A DNA stretch of 64,000 nucleotides from Clostridiales bacterium (lineage in GTDB: Bacteria > Bacillota > Clostridia > Lachnospirales > Lachnospiraceae). Numbering within the stretch: the first letter of the stretch is position 1; each line of letters starts with the position of its first letter. The position numbers and the translations under genes were made by a program. The stretch spans positions 1 to 64,000 of the forward strand of contig JAGZJZ010000022.1 of NCBI GenBank assembly GCA_018365455.1, read 5' to 3'. Positions 17,004 to 25,123 of the stretch are shown piece after piece. The notes below the pieces were generated by a model that saw nothing but the letters and a program-made list of their open reading frames with translations, ran no database searches and had not been told where the DNA came from.

Positions 17004-17062
17004 GTTCTGTTTTGTCCAAAGCCCTCTCTTCTTCTCATTACATTGCTTAAAATGCACATCAT
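16970..17062 (-). CDS. 30-residue regulatory leader peptide of the MATE gene
   Basis: An open frame of 30 codons beginning with tandem ATG codons, preceded by AAAAGGAA at a proper 8-nt distance, 36 nt after the predicted transcript start. The product is basic: it contains the run VMRRREGFGQNRTMKRC and ends CAKPEHR. Its second half lies within leader hairpin 1. The layout is that of ribosome-mediated attenuation leaders known upstream of antibiotic-resistance and efflux genes. It has no transporter or enzyme function of its own. Translation is inferred from the ribosome site and overlap with RNA structure. Confidence 0.65.
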   Translation of the reverse strand: MMCILSNVMRRREGFGQNRTMKRCAKPEHR

Positions 17063-17104
17063 AATAAATTTCCTTTTCCCGTTGATATAAAATCCTTATC
17101 TCAT

Positions 17105-17133
17105 ATTATAGGCAAAGCTAAGTCTTCTGTCAA
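17105..17133 (-). promoter_or_regulatory. Sigma-A promoter of the MATE leader
   Basis: Minus strand TTGACA, 17 bp, TATAAT: a perfect consensus, placed directly after the rRNA methyltransferase stop. With so strong a promoter the downstream terminator is probably the control point. Confidence 0.88.
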
Positions 17134-17150
17134 CATAAAAACGAGCTTCC

Positions 17151-18353
17151 CTACTTTTCATCACAGACCTGAAAGATGTAAAATTTCAGATAATAGGATT
17201 CCTGTGCCGCCCAGAGTATTGGATGGTCGGCTGCCTGTGTCCTGTATTCCACCTGGCGGAGCCTTTTATGTACATTCCCGGCTGCTTCCCGGATGGTCTT
17301 GGCAAACAGTTCCGGATCCATAAAATGAGAACAGGAACAGGTTGCCAGGTATCCTCCGTCTTTTACCAGCTTCATTCCCCTCAGATTGATCTCCCGATAG
17401 CCTTTCACTGCATTTTTGATAGAATTTCTGGACTTGGTAAATGCAGGCGGGTCCAGTATGACAACGTCAAACTTTTCGCCATTTTTTTCAAGCTCGGGAA
17501 GGAGTTCGAATACATCCTGGCACAGAAAGCAGACCCGTTCTTCCAGACCATTCAACACTGCATTTTGTTTCGCCTGGAGTACCGCAAGTTCTGATGCGTC
17601 TACACCCAGAACCTCTTTTGCCCCTGCCGCTCCTGCATTTAAAGCAAAGGAACCGGTATGGGTAAAACAGTCCAGCACTTTTTTGTCCTTACACAGCTTT
17701 TGGATTGCAAGGCGGTTATATTTTTGATCCAGGAAAAATCCGGTCTTTTGCCCGTCTTCTACATCTACCATATATTTCACGCCATTTTCTACAATTTCCA
17801 CCTTTGTATCAAATGGTTCGGAAAGAAACCCTTTTGTCCGTTCAAGTCCTTCCTGAAGGCGTACCTTTGCATCGCTTCTCTCATAGATGCCGCGTATTTT
17901 TATGCCATCCTCCTTAAGCACTTTCTGCAGCAAATCCAGGATCTTCACTTTTAAACGATCTATCCCAAGAGCCAGTGACTCAACCACAAGAACATCCGCA
18001 AATTTATCTACCACCAGTCCCGGAAAGAAATCTGCCTCTCCAAAGATTACGCGGCAGCTGGAAGTATCCACCGTTGCCTTGCGGTATTCCCATGCGTCTC
18101 TCACACGCATTTCCAAAAACGCATCATCAATCAGGGTATCCTTTTTTCTGGACATCATACGGATTGTAATTTTCGATCTGGTATTTATAAATCCCCTTCC
18201 CAGAAAATATCCGTCAAAATCTTCCACACAGACGATATCTCCATTGATAAAATCTCCTTCAATCCGGTCAATTTCATTGTCAAAAATCCACATCCCGCCA
18301 GATTTCAGCAGGCGGCCTTCGCCTTTTTTTATTCTCACAACTGTCTGTTCCAT
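17151..18353 (-). CDS. Class I SAM-dependent rRNA methyltransferase (RlmI-like, PUA domain)
   Basis: A 400-residue protein with an N-terminal PUA domain (about 1-75), a central EEHEE-like linker and a C-terminal Rossmann methyltransferase domain: motif I VLDCFTHTGSFALNAG near residue 226, the acidic VLGVDAS, and the catalytic/binding NPPY-equivalent VILDPPAFTKS near residue 300. Family members methylate a 23S rRNA cytosine at C5 (RlmI, m5C1962 in E. coli); the exact target here is inferred. GAGAGGA precedes the ATG. Confidence 0.9.
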   Translation of the reverse strand: MEQTVVRIKKGEGRLLKSGGMWIFDNEIDRIEGDFINGDIVCVEDFDGYFLGRGFINTRSKITIRMMSRKKDTLIDDAFLEMRVRDAWEYRKATVDTSSCRVIFGEADFFPGLVVDKFADVLVVESLALGIDRLKVKILDLLQKVLKEDGIKIRGIYERSDAKVRLQEGLERTKGFLSEPFDTKVEIVENGVKYMVDVEDGQKTGFFLDQKYNRLAIQKLCKDKKVLDCFTHTGSFALNAGAAGAKEVLGVDASELAVLQAKQNAVLNGLEERVCFLCQDVFELLPELEKNGEKFDVVILDPPAFTKSRNSIKNAVKGYREINLRGMKLVKDGGYLATCSCSHFMDPELFAKTIREAAGNVHKRLRQVEYRTQAADHPILWAAQESYYLKFYIFQVCDEK

Positions 18354-18447
18354 ATTGTTGTTCCTCTCTATTCGCTTTAAAATTTAACTCCCGGCTTTAA
18401 ACAGCCACGGGAAGTCAGAAGCAAGTTATAAAACATACTCTCGTGTT

Positions 18448-18476
18448 ATTATATTTCATTTGAGGAGGCATGTAAA
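18448..18476 (-). promoter_or_regulatory. Sigma-A promoter of the RlmI-like gene
   Basis: Minus strand TTTACA, 17 bp, TATAAT. Confidence 0.78.
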
Positions 18477-18540
18477 CAAATTTTGTTGTCGTTGTTATGA
18501 GACAGTTGTCCGGCAAATTCCGGGATTAAACTCTATCACA

Positions 18541-18588
18541 AAAAGAACAGCGGGTCAGACAATAACCATGCCGCCCCCTGTTCTTTTA
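18541..18588 (-). terminator. Terminator of the ABC importer-GH13 operon
   Basis: AAAAGAACAG pairs with CTGTTCTTTT around a loop with further G/C pairs, followed by U residues on the minus strand. Confidence 0.8.
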
Positions 18589-18598
18589 ACTATAACGC

Positions 18599-20284
18599 TT
18601 ATTTACAATTATCAGTGCAATGCAGTGCCAGTGCTTCATATGCTCTTAATATAATGTGGTTTCCTTCTGTGCGCATTTCTCCATAATTGCTGAAAATCTT
18701 ATCCCAGCTGCCGCTGCCATCCAGTACCATCTTCGATTCTTTGTTCTGGTAATTATGGATTGCTAAAATCTCTCCTTCAGCCGACACTCTTCTATAGGCA
18801 ATTATATTCTGGTCTTCGGTTTCTTCCGGAACAAAGGTTCCTTCCGTGAGAATATTTTTATATTTCCCGGATTTTCTAAGCTGTATGAGCTTCTTATAAA
18901 AATTCAGTACGGAATCTTCATTTTTCAACTCACAGGCCACGTTTATTTCCGGATAATTTTTATTTACTTTCAGCCAGGTGCTCTCTGCTCCAGAGAAGCC
19001 AGCATTCTTCTCATCGCTCCACTGCATGGGAGTTCTGCTGTTGTCACGGCTTCTTCTGCCTGCCAGTTCAAATGCCTGCTCCGATGACATTCCAGAATTC
19101 ACAGCCCGCTGGTACTGATCCTTTGTTGCCGGATCATTATAATCATCCATGCTGTCCATAAGGATATTACTCATGCCGATTTCCTGACCCTGGTAAATAA
19201 AGGGTGTTCCGCGAAGCAGCATGAAAAGAGATGCCAGCATGGTAGTACTGTATTGATTAATATCTCCCTCTGGCAGATATTTATTAAGAGAACGGGGCTG
19301 ATCGTGATTCTCCAGGTACAGCGCTCCCCAGCCGCGTTTCTGAGTTTCCAGCTGGCTGTGGAACATATTCCGTTTTAAATCCTGCAGGGTCCAGTTGGTT
19401 GGTTTATACCACTCACCGGTCTGGGGGATATCGATATCCGCATAACTGAAATCAAATACCATGGAAAAGAACCCATTCTCTCCAATAAACTGATCCAGCA
19501 GTTCTTCCGGAACATTAGCCTCCGCTACGGTCATACTGTTGTGGGGCTGAAATGTTCTTTCTTTTAATTCTGATAAAAACACTTCGATTCCAGGCTGGTT
19601 TGCAATCCCTTTACCGACAAAACACATGCCGTCTTCACCGTCAGGTTCAAATGTAACGGCTTGAAAATTCTTCTTAATATTGGAAATGGCATCAATCCGG
19701 AATCCGCCAAGGCCTTTATCCAGCCAGTAATTGATCATTTTGTAAATTTCTTCCCGCAGTTTGGGATTCTCCCAGTTCAGGTCCGGCTGCTTTTTGCTGA
19801 ATGCGTGTAAATAGTAACGGTTATCACCTGCTTTTTCCCACGCAGATCCCCCAAAATGAGACCGCCAGTTATTCGGAGGCCCGCCGTCTACCCCTTCTTT
19901 AAAGATGTAATAGTCCGCATATTCACTCCCCGGATCCTGCAATGCTTCCCGGAACCAGACATGTTCATCGGATGTGTGGTTTACCACCAGATCCATTAAT
20001 ATCCGGATGCCTCTTTTTCCTGCCTCCCCAATCAGCCGGTCCAGATCCTCATCCGTACCAAAGCTTTCATCTACGTGATAATAGTCAGAGATGTCATAGC
20101 CATTGTCATCCATTGGAGACTGGTACACCGGGCAGATCCACAGAACATCAATCCCCAGATCCTGCAGGTAATCCAGTCTCTCTATAATCCCCTGGATATC
20201 CCCGATTCCATCCTCATTGGAATCCTGAAAGCTTTTCGGATAACACTGGTATACAACTGCATTTTTCCACCACTTCTTTTCCAT
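18599..20284 (-). CDS. GH13 alpha-glucosidase (oligo-1,6-glucosidase/trehalose-6-P hydrolase-like)
   Basis: A 561-residue (beta/alpha)8 glycoside hydrolase. Clan GH13 motifs are visible: DLVVNHTSDEH near residue 100, the nucleophile in GGFRIDAISNI near 198, the acid/base in MTVAEANVP near 250 and ENHDQPRSLNKY near 325. No signal peptide is present, so it acts on imported oligosaccharide in the cytoplasm. The closest type is oligo-1,6-glucosidase (MalL-like); specificity cannot be fixed. It is the last gene of the importer operon, 4 nt after the second permease. Confidence 0.92.
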   Translation of the reverse strand: MEKKWWKNAVVYQCYPKSFQDSNEDGIGDIQGIIERLDYLQDLGIDVLWICPVYQSPMDDNGYDISDYYHVDESFGTDEDLDRLIGEAGKRGIRILMDLVVNHTSDEHVWFREALQDPGSEYADYYIFKEGVDGGPPNNWRSHFGGSAWEKAGDNRYYLHAFSKKQPDLNWENPKLREEIYKMINYWLDKGLGGFRIDAISNIKKNFQAVTFEPDGEDGMCFVGKGIANQPGIEVFLSELKERTFQPHNSMTVAEANVPEELLDQFIGENGFFSMVFDFSYADIDIPQTGEWYKPTNWTLQDLKRNMFHSQLETQKRGWGALYLENHDQPRSLNKYLPEGDINQYSTTMLASLFMLLRGTPFIYQGQEIGMSNILMDSMDDYNDPATKDQYQRAVNSGMSSEQAFELAGRRSRDNSRTPMQWSDEKNAGFSGAESTWLKVNKNYPEINVACELKNEDSVLNFYKKLIQLRKSGKYKNILTEGTFVPEETEDQNIIAYRRVSAEGEILAIHNYQNKESKMVLDGSGSWDKIFSNYGEMRTEGNHIILRAYEALALHCTDNCK

Positions 20285-20288
20285 TCCG

Positions 20289-21119
20289 TCACCCCTTTAC
20301 TGCCCCATCGGCAATCCCCTTCATAATATATTTCTGCAAAAACAGATACACGATAATAATTGGAATAATCGTAACCAGAACTGCCGGGAAAATCAATTCC
20401 CAGGAATTACTGTATTGTCCCGATACCATCTTGGCGAAATAAAGCTCCAGGGTAAGGGTCTTATACTGGGAGTTACCAATTGTTAAAAATGGCAGCAGAT
20501 AATCATTCCAGATCCAGATTCCATTTAAAATGATAACCGTAACCGTAGTGGATTTCAGCATGGGAAATACCACCTTGAAAAACATCTGAAAAATAGAGGC
20601 TCCATCTATGGCTGCGGCTTCTTCCAAAGACTGCGGCACACTTTTTAAAAACCCATGATATAAGAAAATCGACATGCTGAGCCCAAATCCGCAATACATT
20701 AAAATCAATCCAGCCAGGTTACGAAGCTGCAGCCTATCGAATACACTGAGCAGGGGATACATTACTGATTGAAAGGGAATCAGCATTGCAGCCGTGAACA
20801 GTAAAAATGCTGCCTGGGACCATTTCGTTTTATTTCTCACCATCATCCATGCCGCCAGGGAAGATACAATAACCAGAACAAATACAGAAACACCGGTAAT
20901 AAACAAAGTAATTCCAAATCCCTGGACAAAATGAATCTGACTCAGAGCACTTTTTATATAATCCAAAGTCCACACTGCTGGCAGTGCCATGGGGGAATCA
21001 ACGATTTCAGCCTGGCTCTTAAAGGAGTTCAGAATCAGAAACGCAATGGGAAATAACGTATATAATGCCATAATAACCAGTAAGATACGAACAAGAACTG
21101 CTCCTGCTTTTCTTTTCAT
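20289..21119 (-). CDS. Carbohydrate ABC transporter permease (MalG type)
   Basis: Six membrane segments in 276 residues and the cytoplasmic EAA loop EEAAAIDGASIFQMFFKVV near residue 175, which contacts the ATPase. It belongs to the CUT1 family. Its ATG shares one base with the stop codon of the preceding permease, so the two are translationally coupled. No ATPase gene is in this operon; the subunit is presumably a shared MsmK-type protein encoded elsewhere. Confidence 0.94.
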   Translation of the reverse strand: MKRKAGAVLVRILLVIMALYTLFPIAFLILNSFKSQAEIVDSPMALPAVWTLDYIKSALSQIHFVQGFGITLFITGVSVFVLVIVSSLAAWMMVRNKTKWSQAAFLLFTAAMLIPFQSVMYPLLSVFDRLQLRNLAGLILMYCGFGLSMSIFLYHGFLKSVPQSLEEAAAIDGASIFQMFFKVVFPMLKSTTVTVIILNGIWIWNDYLLPFLTIGNSQYKTLTLELYFAKMVSGQYSNSWELIFPAVLVTIIPIIIVYLFLQKYIMKGIADGAVKG

Positions 21120-22015
21120 TACATTTCTACCTCCTTTTTCTTCGTATAGGACACCTGTACTAAGCCTACAATTGCAATTAAGATAAAGAATATGACTGCC
21201 TGTGCCTGGGCAAGACCGTAATCCGGCGGTCTGGTATCTTTTGTCGTCCTTAAGATCTGTAACGCCAGAAGCCTGGTATTAAAGTTTCCATCTGTAAGCG
21301 CAACGTTCTGATCCAGCAGTTTGAAGCAGTTGGATAAGGTTAAAAATAAAACGATGGTAAAGGACGGCATCAGCATGGGCAATGTAATTTTTCTGAATTT
21401 GGTAAAGGCGCCTGCTCCATCAATGGAAGCTGCCTCATACAAATCACTGGAAATATTATTGATTCCGGCTACAAAGATCAGCATCATATAACCTGCCATC
21501 TGCCACACCACCATGATTACCAGGGCAACCAGTGTTTTGGTGGAATCCTGGGTCATATTTGTCAAAAACGGGATATGGAAAAGCCCCTCTTCCCCAAATA
21601 ACATTTTGGAATATACAATCTGAAAGATGAACTGCCAGATAAAGCCAAGTGCCAGGCCGCCAAGAAGGTTCGGCATAAAAAAGATGGTACGGTAAACACC
21701 GCTTCCTTTTCTTAAGACACTGATCATCATTGCCATTACAAGACCAGCCACACTTACGGCAATTACAGCCATAAGGGTGAATTTCAATGTATAGAGTAAA
21801 GCGTCCAAAAACTGGCTGTTCTGAAATACCTTTGCATAATTACGCAGCCCTACAAATGATTCAAAAGCATTGGCACCTCCATGGAAATAGGTTCCCCTCC
21901 ATGCGGAAAATGAATAAAATACACCTATGATAAAAGGTATTACGATAACTCCGATAAACAGAATCACTGCCGGCAGAAGCAACGGCTTAAACCATTTCTT
22001 ATAATATTTTTCCAT
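21119..22015 (-). CDS. Carbohydrate ABC transporter permease (MalF type)
   Basis: A 298-residue CUT1 permease with six predicted helices and the EAA loop YEAASIDGAGAFTKFRKIT near residue 203. It forms the heterodimeric channel with the downstream MalG-type protein. The start follows the binding-protein stop by a single base. The Trp-rich first periplasmic loop is short, as usual for Firmicute MalF homologues. Confidence 0.94.
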   Translation of the reverse strand: MEKYYKKWFKPLLLPAVILFIGVIVIPFIIGVFYSFSAWRGTYFHGGANAFESFVGLRNYAKVFQNSQFLDALLYTLKFTLMAVIAVSVAGLVMAMMISVLRKGSGVYRTIFFMPNLLGGLALGFIWQFIFQIVYSKMLFGEEGLFHIPFLTNMTQDSTKTLVALVIMVVWQMAGYMMLIFVAGINNISSDLYEAASIDGAGAFTKFRKITLPMLMPSFTIVLFLTLSNCFKLLDQNVALTDGNFNTRLLALQILRTTKDTRPPDYGLAQAQAVIFFILIAIVGLVQVSYTKKKEVEM

Positions 22016-22016
22016 C

Positions 22017-23486
22017 TTAATCTTCCTCCCCTAATTTTCTTAAGGCTTTCCATTGGCTGATACATTCATCGGCTATCTTTTCATAGGCATCCGGTTCCCA
22101 GTCTTCCCTGATAAAGTACTGTTCCATCAAAATCTTACCATATACTTCCTGCCCCCAGGTGGGCGGCGCTCCGTTGAATGGATTTGACAGCACATTTCCC
22201 TCCCTTAGATATCCGATCAATGCGTTATTTAAGGGATTCTCAAATTCTACGGATGCATCTGCGGTAAACGGTATAAAAGCAAAGTCATTGATAATAAAGT
22301 CCTGTCCTTCTTTTGATGTATTCAGCCAGTATAGGAATTGCTCCGCCTTTTCCTGCTCTTCCGGTGATGCTTTTTTGTTAATCGCATAGTAGCTTGGAAC
22401 AAATTCCGGTACGGAACGGTTAAACTTCTCTACCGTCATCCTCGGCACTTTGATATCTTCCTGTGTAAACGGCATTTTGACCGGCAGCATGGTAATCGTT
22501 TTCACGATCTCCTGATTTATTTTTTCGATATTACTGTATACCCAGTTTCCCTGTTTGATAAAAATAGATTTGTGATCTGCAAATATCTGAATTGCCTGGT
22601 CATATCCGCTGGTTGTGGAATTAATAAAGTCAGGACTACGCTTCAATGCCCCTTTTGCTCCCGCCGCATGGCTTGTCATCAGATCTTCCACCTGAATGGA
22701 CTTTTCCAGAGGGGATTTTAATTCATCCACCTGTTCATCCTCAGCATTCTGGGCAGCGGATAAGCTGTCCAGCACTGCATTCAATGCAAAATTGCTCATG
22801 TGATCACCGTAAGTCCATTTCTCTGCACCGGCTACTGCAAACACTCCGTTAAGCTGGCTGGAAATTTCGTTTTTTTCCGGCTGGAAGGTATATGCATTGC
22901 CGCTTAGTTGAACGGTTCCCGCGGTACCATTTTGTATGTAATCATCCGCAGCAATTACCAGGGCTTCAAATTCATCGTAAGTGGCTGTCTTAAAATCTTC
23001 CAGCCAGTTCTCTGTGTTTTCTTCCCCGAATAAAGCATCTACCATCTTGGTGTCTATGATATATCCATAACCTTCCACATTATAAGGTATTCCATAGTTG
23101 GTCCCATTTCCAGAAGACAACCGCATGCCTTGCGGAATACTTTCTGCAAGCTCACGCATTTCCGGAGTCGATGCTTCCCGCAGATCCTTTAAAAATCCTC
23201 CCTCTTCCCATTCCGGCACTGTTTCTGCATTTACCGAATAAATCGCCGGTTTGTTATAGGAATTCATATCCGCTCTTAAAAGGTCTATACCATCCGTGGT
23301 ACCAATCGAAAAGACTTTAATTTTCTGACCCGTCTCATCTCCATAGGCCTTGCATACTTTTTCAAGTGCATCTGCATTTTCACTTTTTACATTGAAAATG
23401 TAAAAATCATAATCTTTCCCGCCGCATCCGGTAAGCAGTCCCATACATAATAACAACGTGGCTCCCAACAAAAATTTTCTTTTCAT
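22017..23486 (-). CDS. Extracellular carbohydrate-binding lipoprotein of ABC importer
   Basis: Family 1 solute-binding protein of 489 residues. The lipoprotein signal ends in a lipobox LLTGC at residues about 17-21, so the mature protein is anchored outside the membrane. An upstream in-frame start was rejected because GGAG lies 6 nt before the ATG at 23486. It heads an operon with two permeases and a GH13 enzyme, which points to an alpha-glucosidic oligosaccharide as ligand. Two LacI-type operators lie upstream. Confidence 0.92.
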   Translation of the reverse strand: MKRKFLLGATLLLCMGLLTGCGGKDYDFYIFNVKSENADALEKVCKAYGDETGQKIKVFSIGTTDGIDLLRADMNSYNKPAIYSVNAETVPEWEEGGFLKDLREASTPEMRELAESIPQGMRLSSGNGTNYGIPYNVEGYGYIIDTKMVDALFGEENTENWLEDFKTATYDEFEALVIAADDYIQNGTAGTVQLSGNAYTFQPEKNEISSQLNGVFAVAGAEKWTYGDHMSNFALNAVLDSLSAAQNAEDEQVDELKSPLEKSIQVEDLMTSHAAGAKGALKRSPDFINSTTSGYDQAIQIFADHKSIFIKQGNWVYSNIEKINQEIVKTITMLPVKMPFTQEDIKVPRMTVEKFNRSVPEFVPSYYAINKKASPEEQEKAEQFLYWLNTSKEGQDFIINDFAFIPFTADASVEFENPLNNALIGYLREGNVLSNPFNGAPPTWGQEVYGKILMEQYFIREDWEPDAYEKIADECISQWKALRKLGEED

Positions 23487-23508
23487 GTCCTTCTCCTTTT
23501 CTTCTGGG

Positions 23509-23522
23509 TGAAACATGTTTCA
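23509..23522. promoter_or_regulatory. LacI-type operator 1 (importer proximal)
   Basis: TGAAACATGTTTCA is a perfect 14-bp palindrome, 22 bp upstream of the importer start codon. Confidence 0.85.
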
Positions 23523-23655
23523 TAATTGTTATAAAGTTATGGATGATTTTCGTTCGCCATAACATATTTAAATTCCCATTCCATCATTTTCATATACTGA
23601 AATATAGCATAATTTATATCTTTTTTTACTTCTTTCATTCGCTTTTTCAAAGTAA

Positions 23656-23669
23656 TGAAACATGTTTCT
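23656..23669. promoter_or_regulatory. LacI-type operator 2 (importer distal)
   Basis: TGAAACATGTTTCT matches operator 1 at 13 of 14 positions. It is 147 bp away, i.e. 14 helical turns, compatible with repression by looping. Confidence 0.8.
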
Positions 23670-23745
23670 TATGTATTTCATACTACACTCATTTTAGAGC
23701 TCTGTCAATATATTTAGGTGGTTTCCTTCTGTTTCATCGTTATAC

Positions 23746-23879
23746 ACAAAATCATTGTATCCGTTTTAGTACATTTGACTGAATTACCCTCCCACCCTCA
23801 CGTACCACACAAGTACGGATCACATACGTTCAAATATGATTCCACACAGCTCAAAGTGGCTCCCACACAATGATTTTGT
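23746..23879. repeat. 134-bp element with 13-bp terminal inverted repeats
   Basis: ACAAAATCATTGT (23746-23758) is the exact reverse complement of ACAATGATTTTGT (23867-23879). The interior is non-coding. It ends 2 bp from the LacI stop codon, so it may be a MITE-like insertion or an unusually open terminator; no U tract is present. Confidence 0.5.
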
Positions 23880-23881
23880 AA

Positions 23882-24862
23882 TCACATCGTCGTATCTCCT
23901 TTTACCAGGGAAACTTTTAATTCATAGCAGTTCTTCTTAGGTGTCTTCCCCTCCAGCAATGTTTCCAATACAGCAATCGCCTGTTTTGCAATTTCTTTAA
24001 TCGGCTGTCTGACTGTGGTTATATCAATTAAATTCATATTCACCACATAGGTTCCATCATAGCTCACCGCGCAGAAATCCTCTGGAATTCGCTTCCCAAG
24101 CTGTACTGCCGCCTTTAAAAATGCCGTACAGGGCATGTCTGCAGACATCATGCCGTCTATCTCCGGGGATTCCTGCAAAATTGTTTTTGCCATATTCAGA
24201 TATCCCTCAAAGTCAAAATCATTCCATCGGACAGACATGCTTCTGCAGGCAATTCCATGTTCTTTTAGTACCCGCTCCAACTCTTCGTGGCATTCAAAAG
24301 AGAGAACTTTTTTCTTCGACTCTCCGCAGATATGAATTACAGACTTACATCCGCTGGCGATTAACGCTTTTGCGGCAAGCCGCCCTCCCAGACCGTGATT
24401 GGAAGCCACCACCGGAATCCGCTGGTTTACCTGATAATCCAGCATCACCAGTGGCTTCTGGAAGGATTCATACTCACTGTCATCCAGACTGTTTACCCCC
24501 ATAATCACACCATCCACAATATTGGATTTCAGCATATTCATGTACTCCTGCTCCCGTTCCAAATCATCGTCCGTACTACAGAGCATGAGCTTATATCCGA
24601 TTTCATAAAGTTCTTTTTCCATATACCCTGCAAGGCTGGAAAAAAACGGATGCCGGATATTAGGCACTAACATGGCAATGATTCCTGCCCGCTGGCGAAA
24701 CATTCCCCTGGCAAGTTCATTGGGAATATAATTTAATTCTTTCATCGCCTGCTCGATCTTCAATTTCGTCTCAGGCGCCACATAGGCGGTACCATTTAAC
24801 ACCCTGGAAACCGTACACGCCGCCACATTTGCTCTTTTAGCCACATCACGAATACTCGCCAT
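23882..24862 (-). CDS. LacI family transcriptional repressor
   Basis: A 326-residue regulator: N-terminal helix-turn-helix with hinge (MASIRDVAKRANVAACTVSR) and a periplasmic-binding-protein-like sensor domain. GGAG precedes the ATG at 24862; the three codons upstream are excluded. The importer operon downstream carries two palindromes of the form TGAAACATGTTTCA, and a variant of the same site overlaps this gene's own transcript start, so repression of the importer plus autoregulation is likely. The inducer is probably the imported sugar or its product. Confidence 0.93.
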   Translation of the reverse strand: MASIRDVAKRANVAACTVSRVLNGTAYVAPETKLKIEQAMKELNYIPNELARGMFRQRAGIIAMLVPNIRHPFFSSLAGYMEKELYEIGYKLMLCSTDDDLEREQEYMNMLKSNIVDGVIMGVNSLDDSEYESFQKPLVMLDYQVNQRIPVVASNHGLGGRLAAKALIASGCKSVIHICGESKKKVLSFECHEELERVLKEHGIACRSMSVRWNDFDFEGYLNMAKTILQESPEIDGMMSADMPCTAFLKAAVQLGKRIPEDFCAVSYDGTYVVNMNLIDITTVRQPIKEIAKQAIAVLETLLEGKTPKKNCYELKVSLVKGDTTM

Positions 24863-24878
24863 AATTAACAACTCCTTA

Positions 24879-24892
24879 TGAAATATGTTTCA
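24879..24892. promoter_or_regulatory. LacI-type operator 3 (autoregulatory)
   Basis: TGAAATATGTTTCA lies 4 bp downstream of the -10 box of the LacI gene, over the predicted transcript start. Confidence 0.8.
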
Positions 24893-24895
24893 TTC

Positions 24896-24924
24896 ATTTT
24901 AGCACGGGCTGTAAAATATGTAAA
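24896..24924 (-). promoter_or_regulatory. Sigma-A promoter of the LacI gene
   Basis: Minus strand TTTACA, 17 bp, TAAAAT. Confidence 0.8.
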
Positions 24925-24949
24925 CCGAATTTAATAGCGGTGATATTCT

Positions 24950-25072
24950 ACTGCAAAAGTCAAGTGATGGGGGCGGACCAGGACAGGTGATTGGAAGGCT
25001 TCACACCGAACTGGTATTTTAACCTTTCCAGGCACCTGTCCTGGTCCGCCCCCATCACTTGACTTTTGCAGT
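24950..25072. repeat. 123-bp element: perfect 40-bp inverted repeat
   Basis: Bases 24950-24989 are the exact reverse complement of 25033-25072 (40 of 40), around a 43-nt centre that itself pairs partly (TGGAAGG/CCTTTCCA). The arms are GC-rich (core GGGGGCGGACCAGGACAGG) in an AT-rich gap between the GH30 gene and the LacI promoter. No coding potential. A MITE, hairpin repeat or stabilising 3' structure of the GH30 mRNA are possible. Confidence 0.9.
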
Positions 25073-25123
25073 TTATTAATATAAAGCGTTCGCTGTAATA
25101 CTTTACGAAAACCTTTCTCCCAT

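Larger units (their letters stand above)
23487..23881. other. 395-bp intergenic region with two operators and an inverted-repeat element
   Basis: Holds the upstream control region of the importer operon (two LacI-type operators) and a 134-bp element bounded by 13-bp inverted repeats next to the LacI stop codon. No clear sigma-A promoter was identified for the importer, and no gene was seen. Confidence 0.65.

Noticed and set aside
16730..17133. Known riboswitch class (for example ykkC/guanidine) before the MATE gene
   Set aside because: No conserved aptamer core was recognised, whereas a translated-looking leader frame and overlapping stems are visible.
17887..18387. 166-codon open frame on the plus strand
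   Set aside because: Antisense to the RlmI-like gene; low-complexity Ser/Arg-rich product.
24950..25072. Simple intrinsic terminator of the GH30 gene
   Set aside because: Arms are 40 bp with a 43-nt loop and no U tract follows on either strand.
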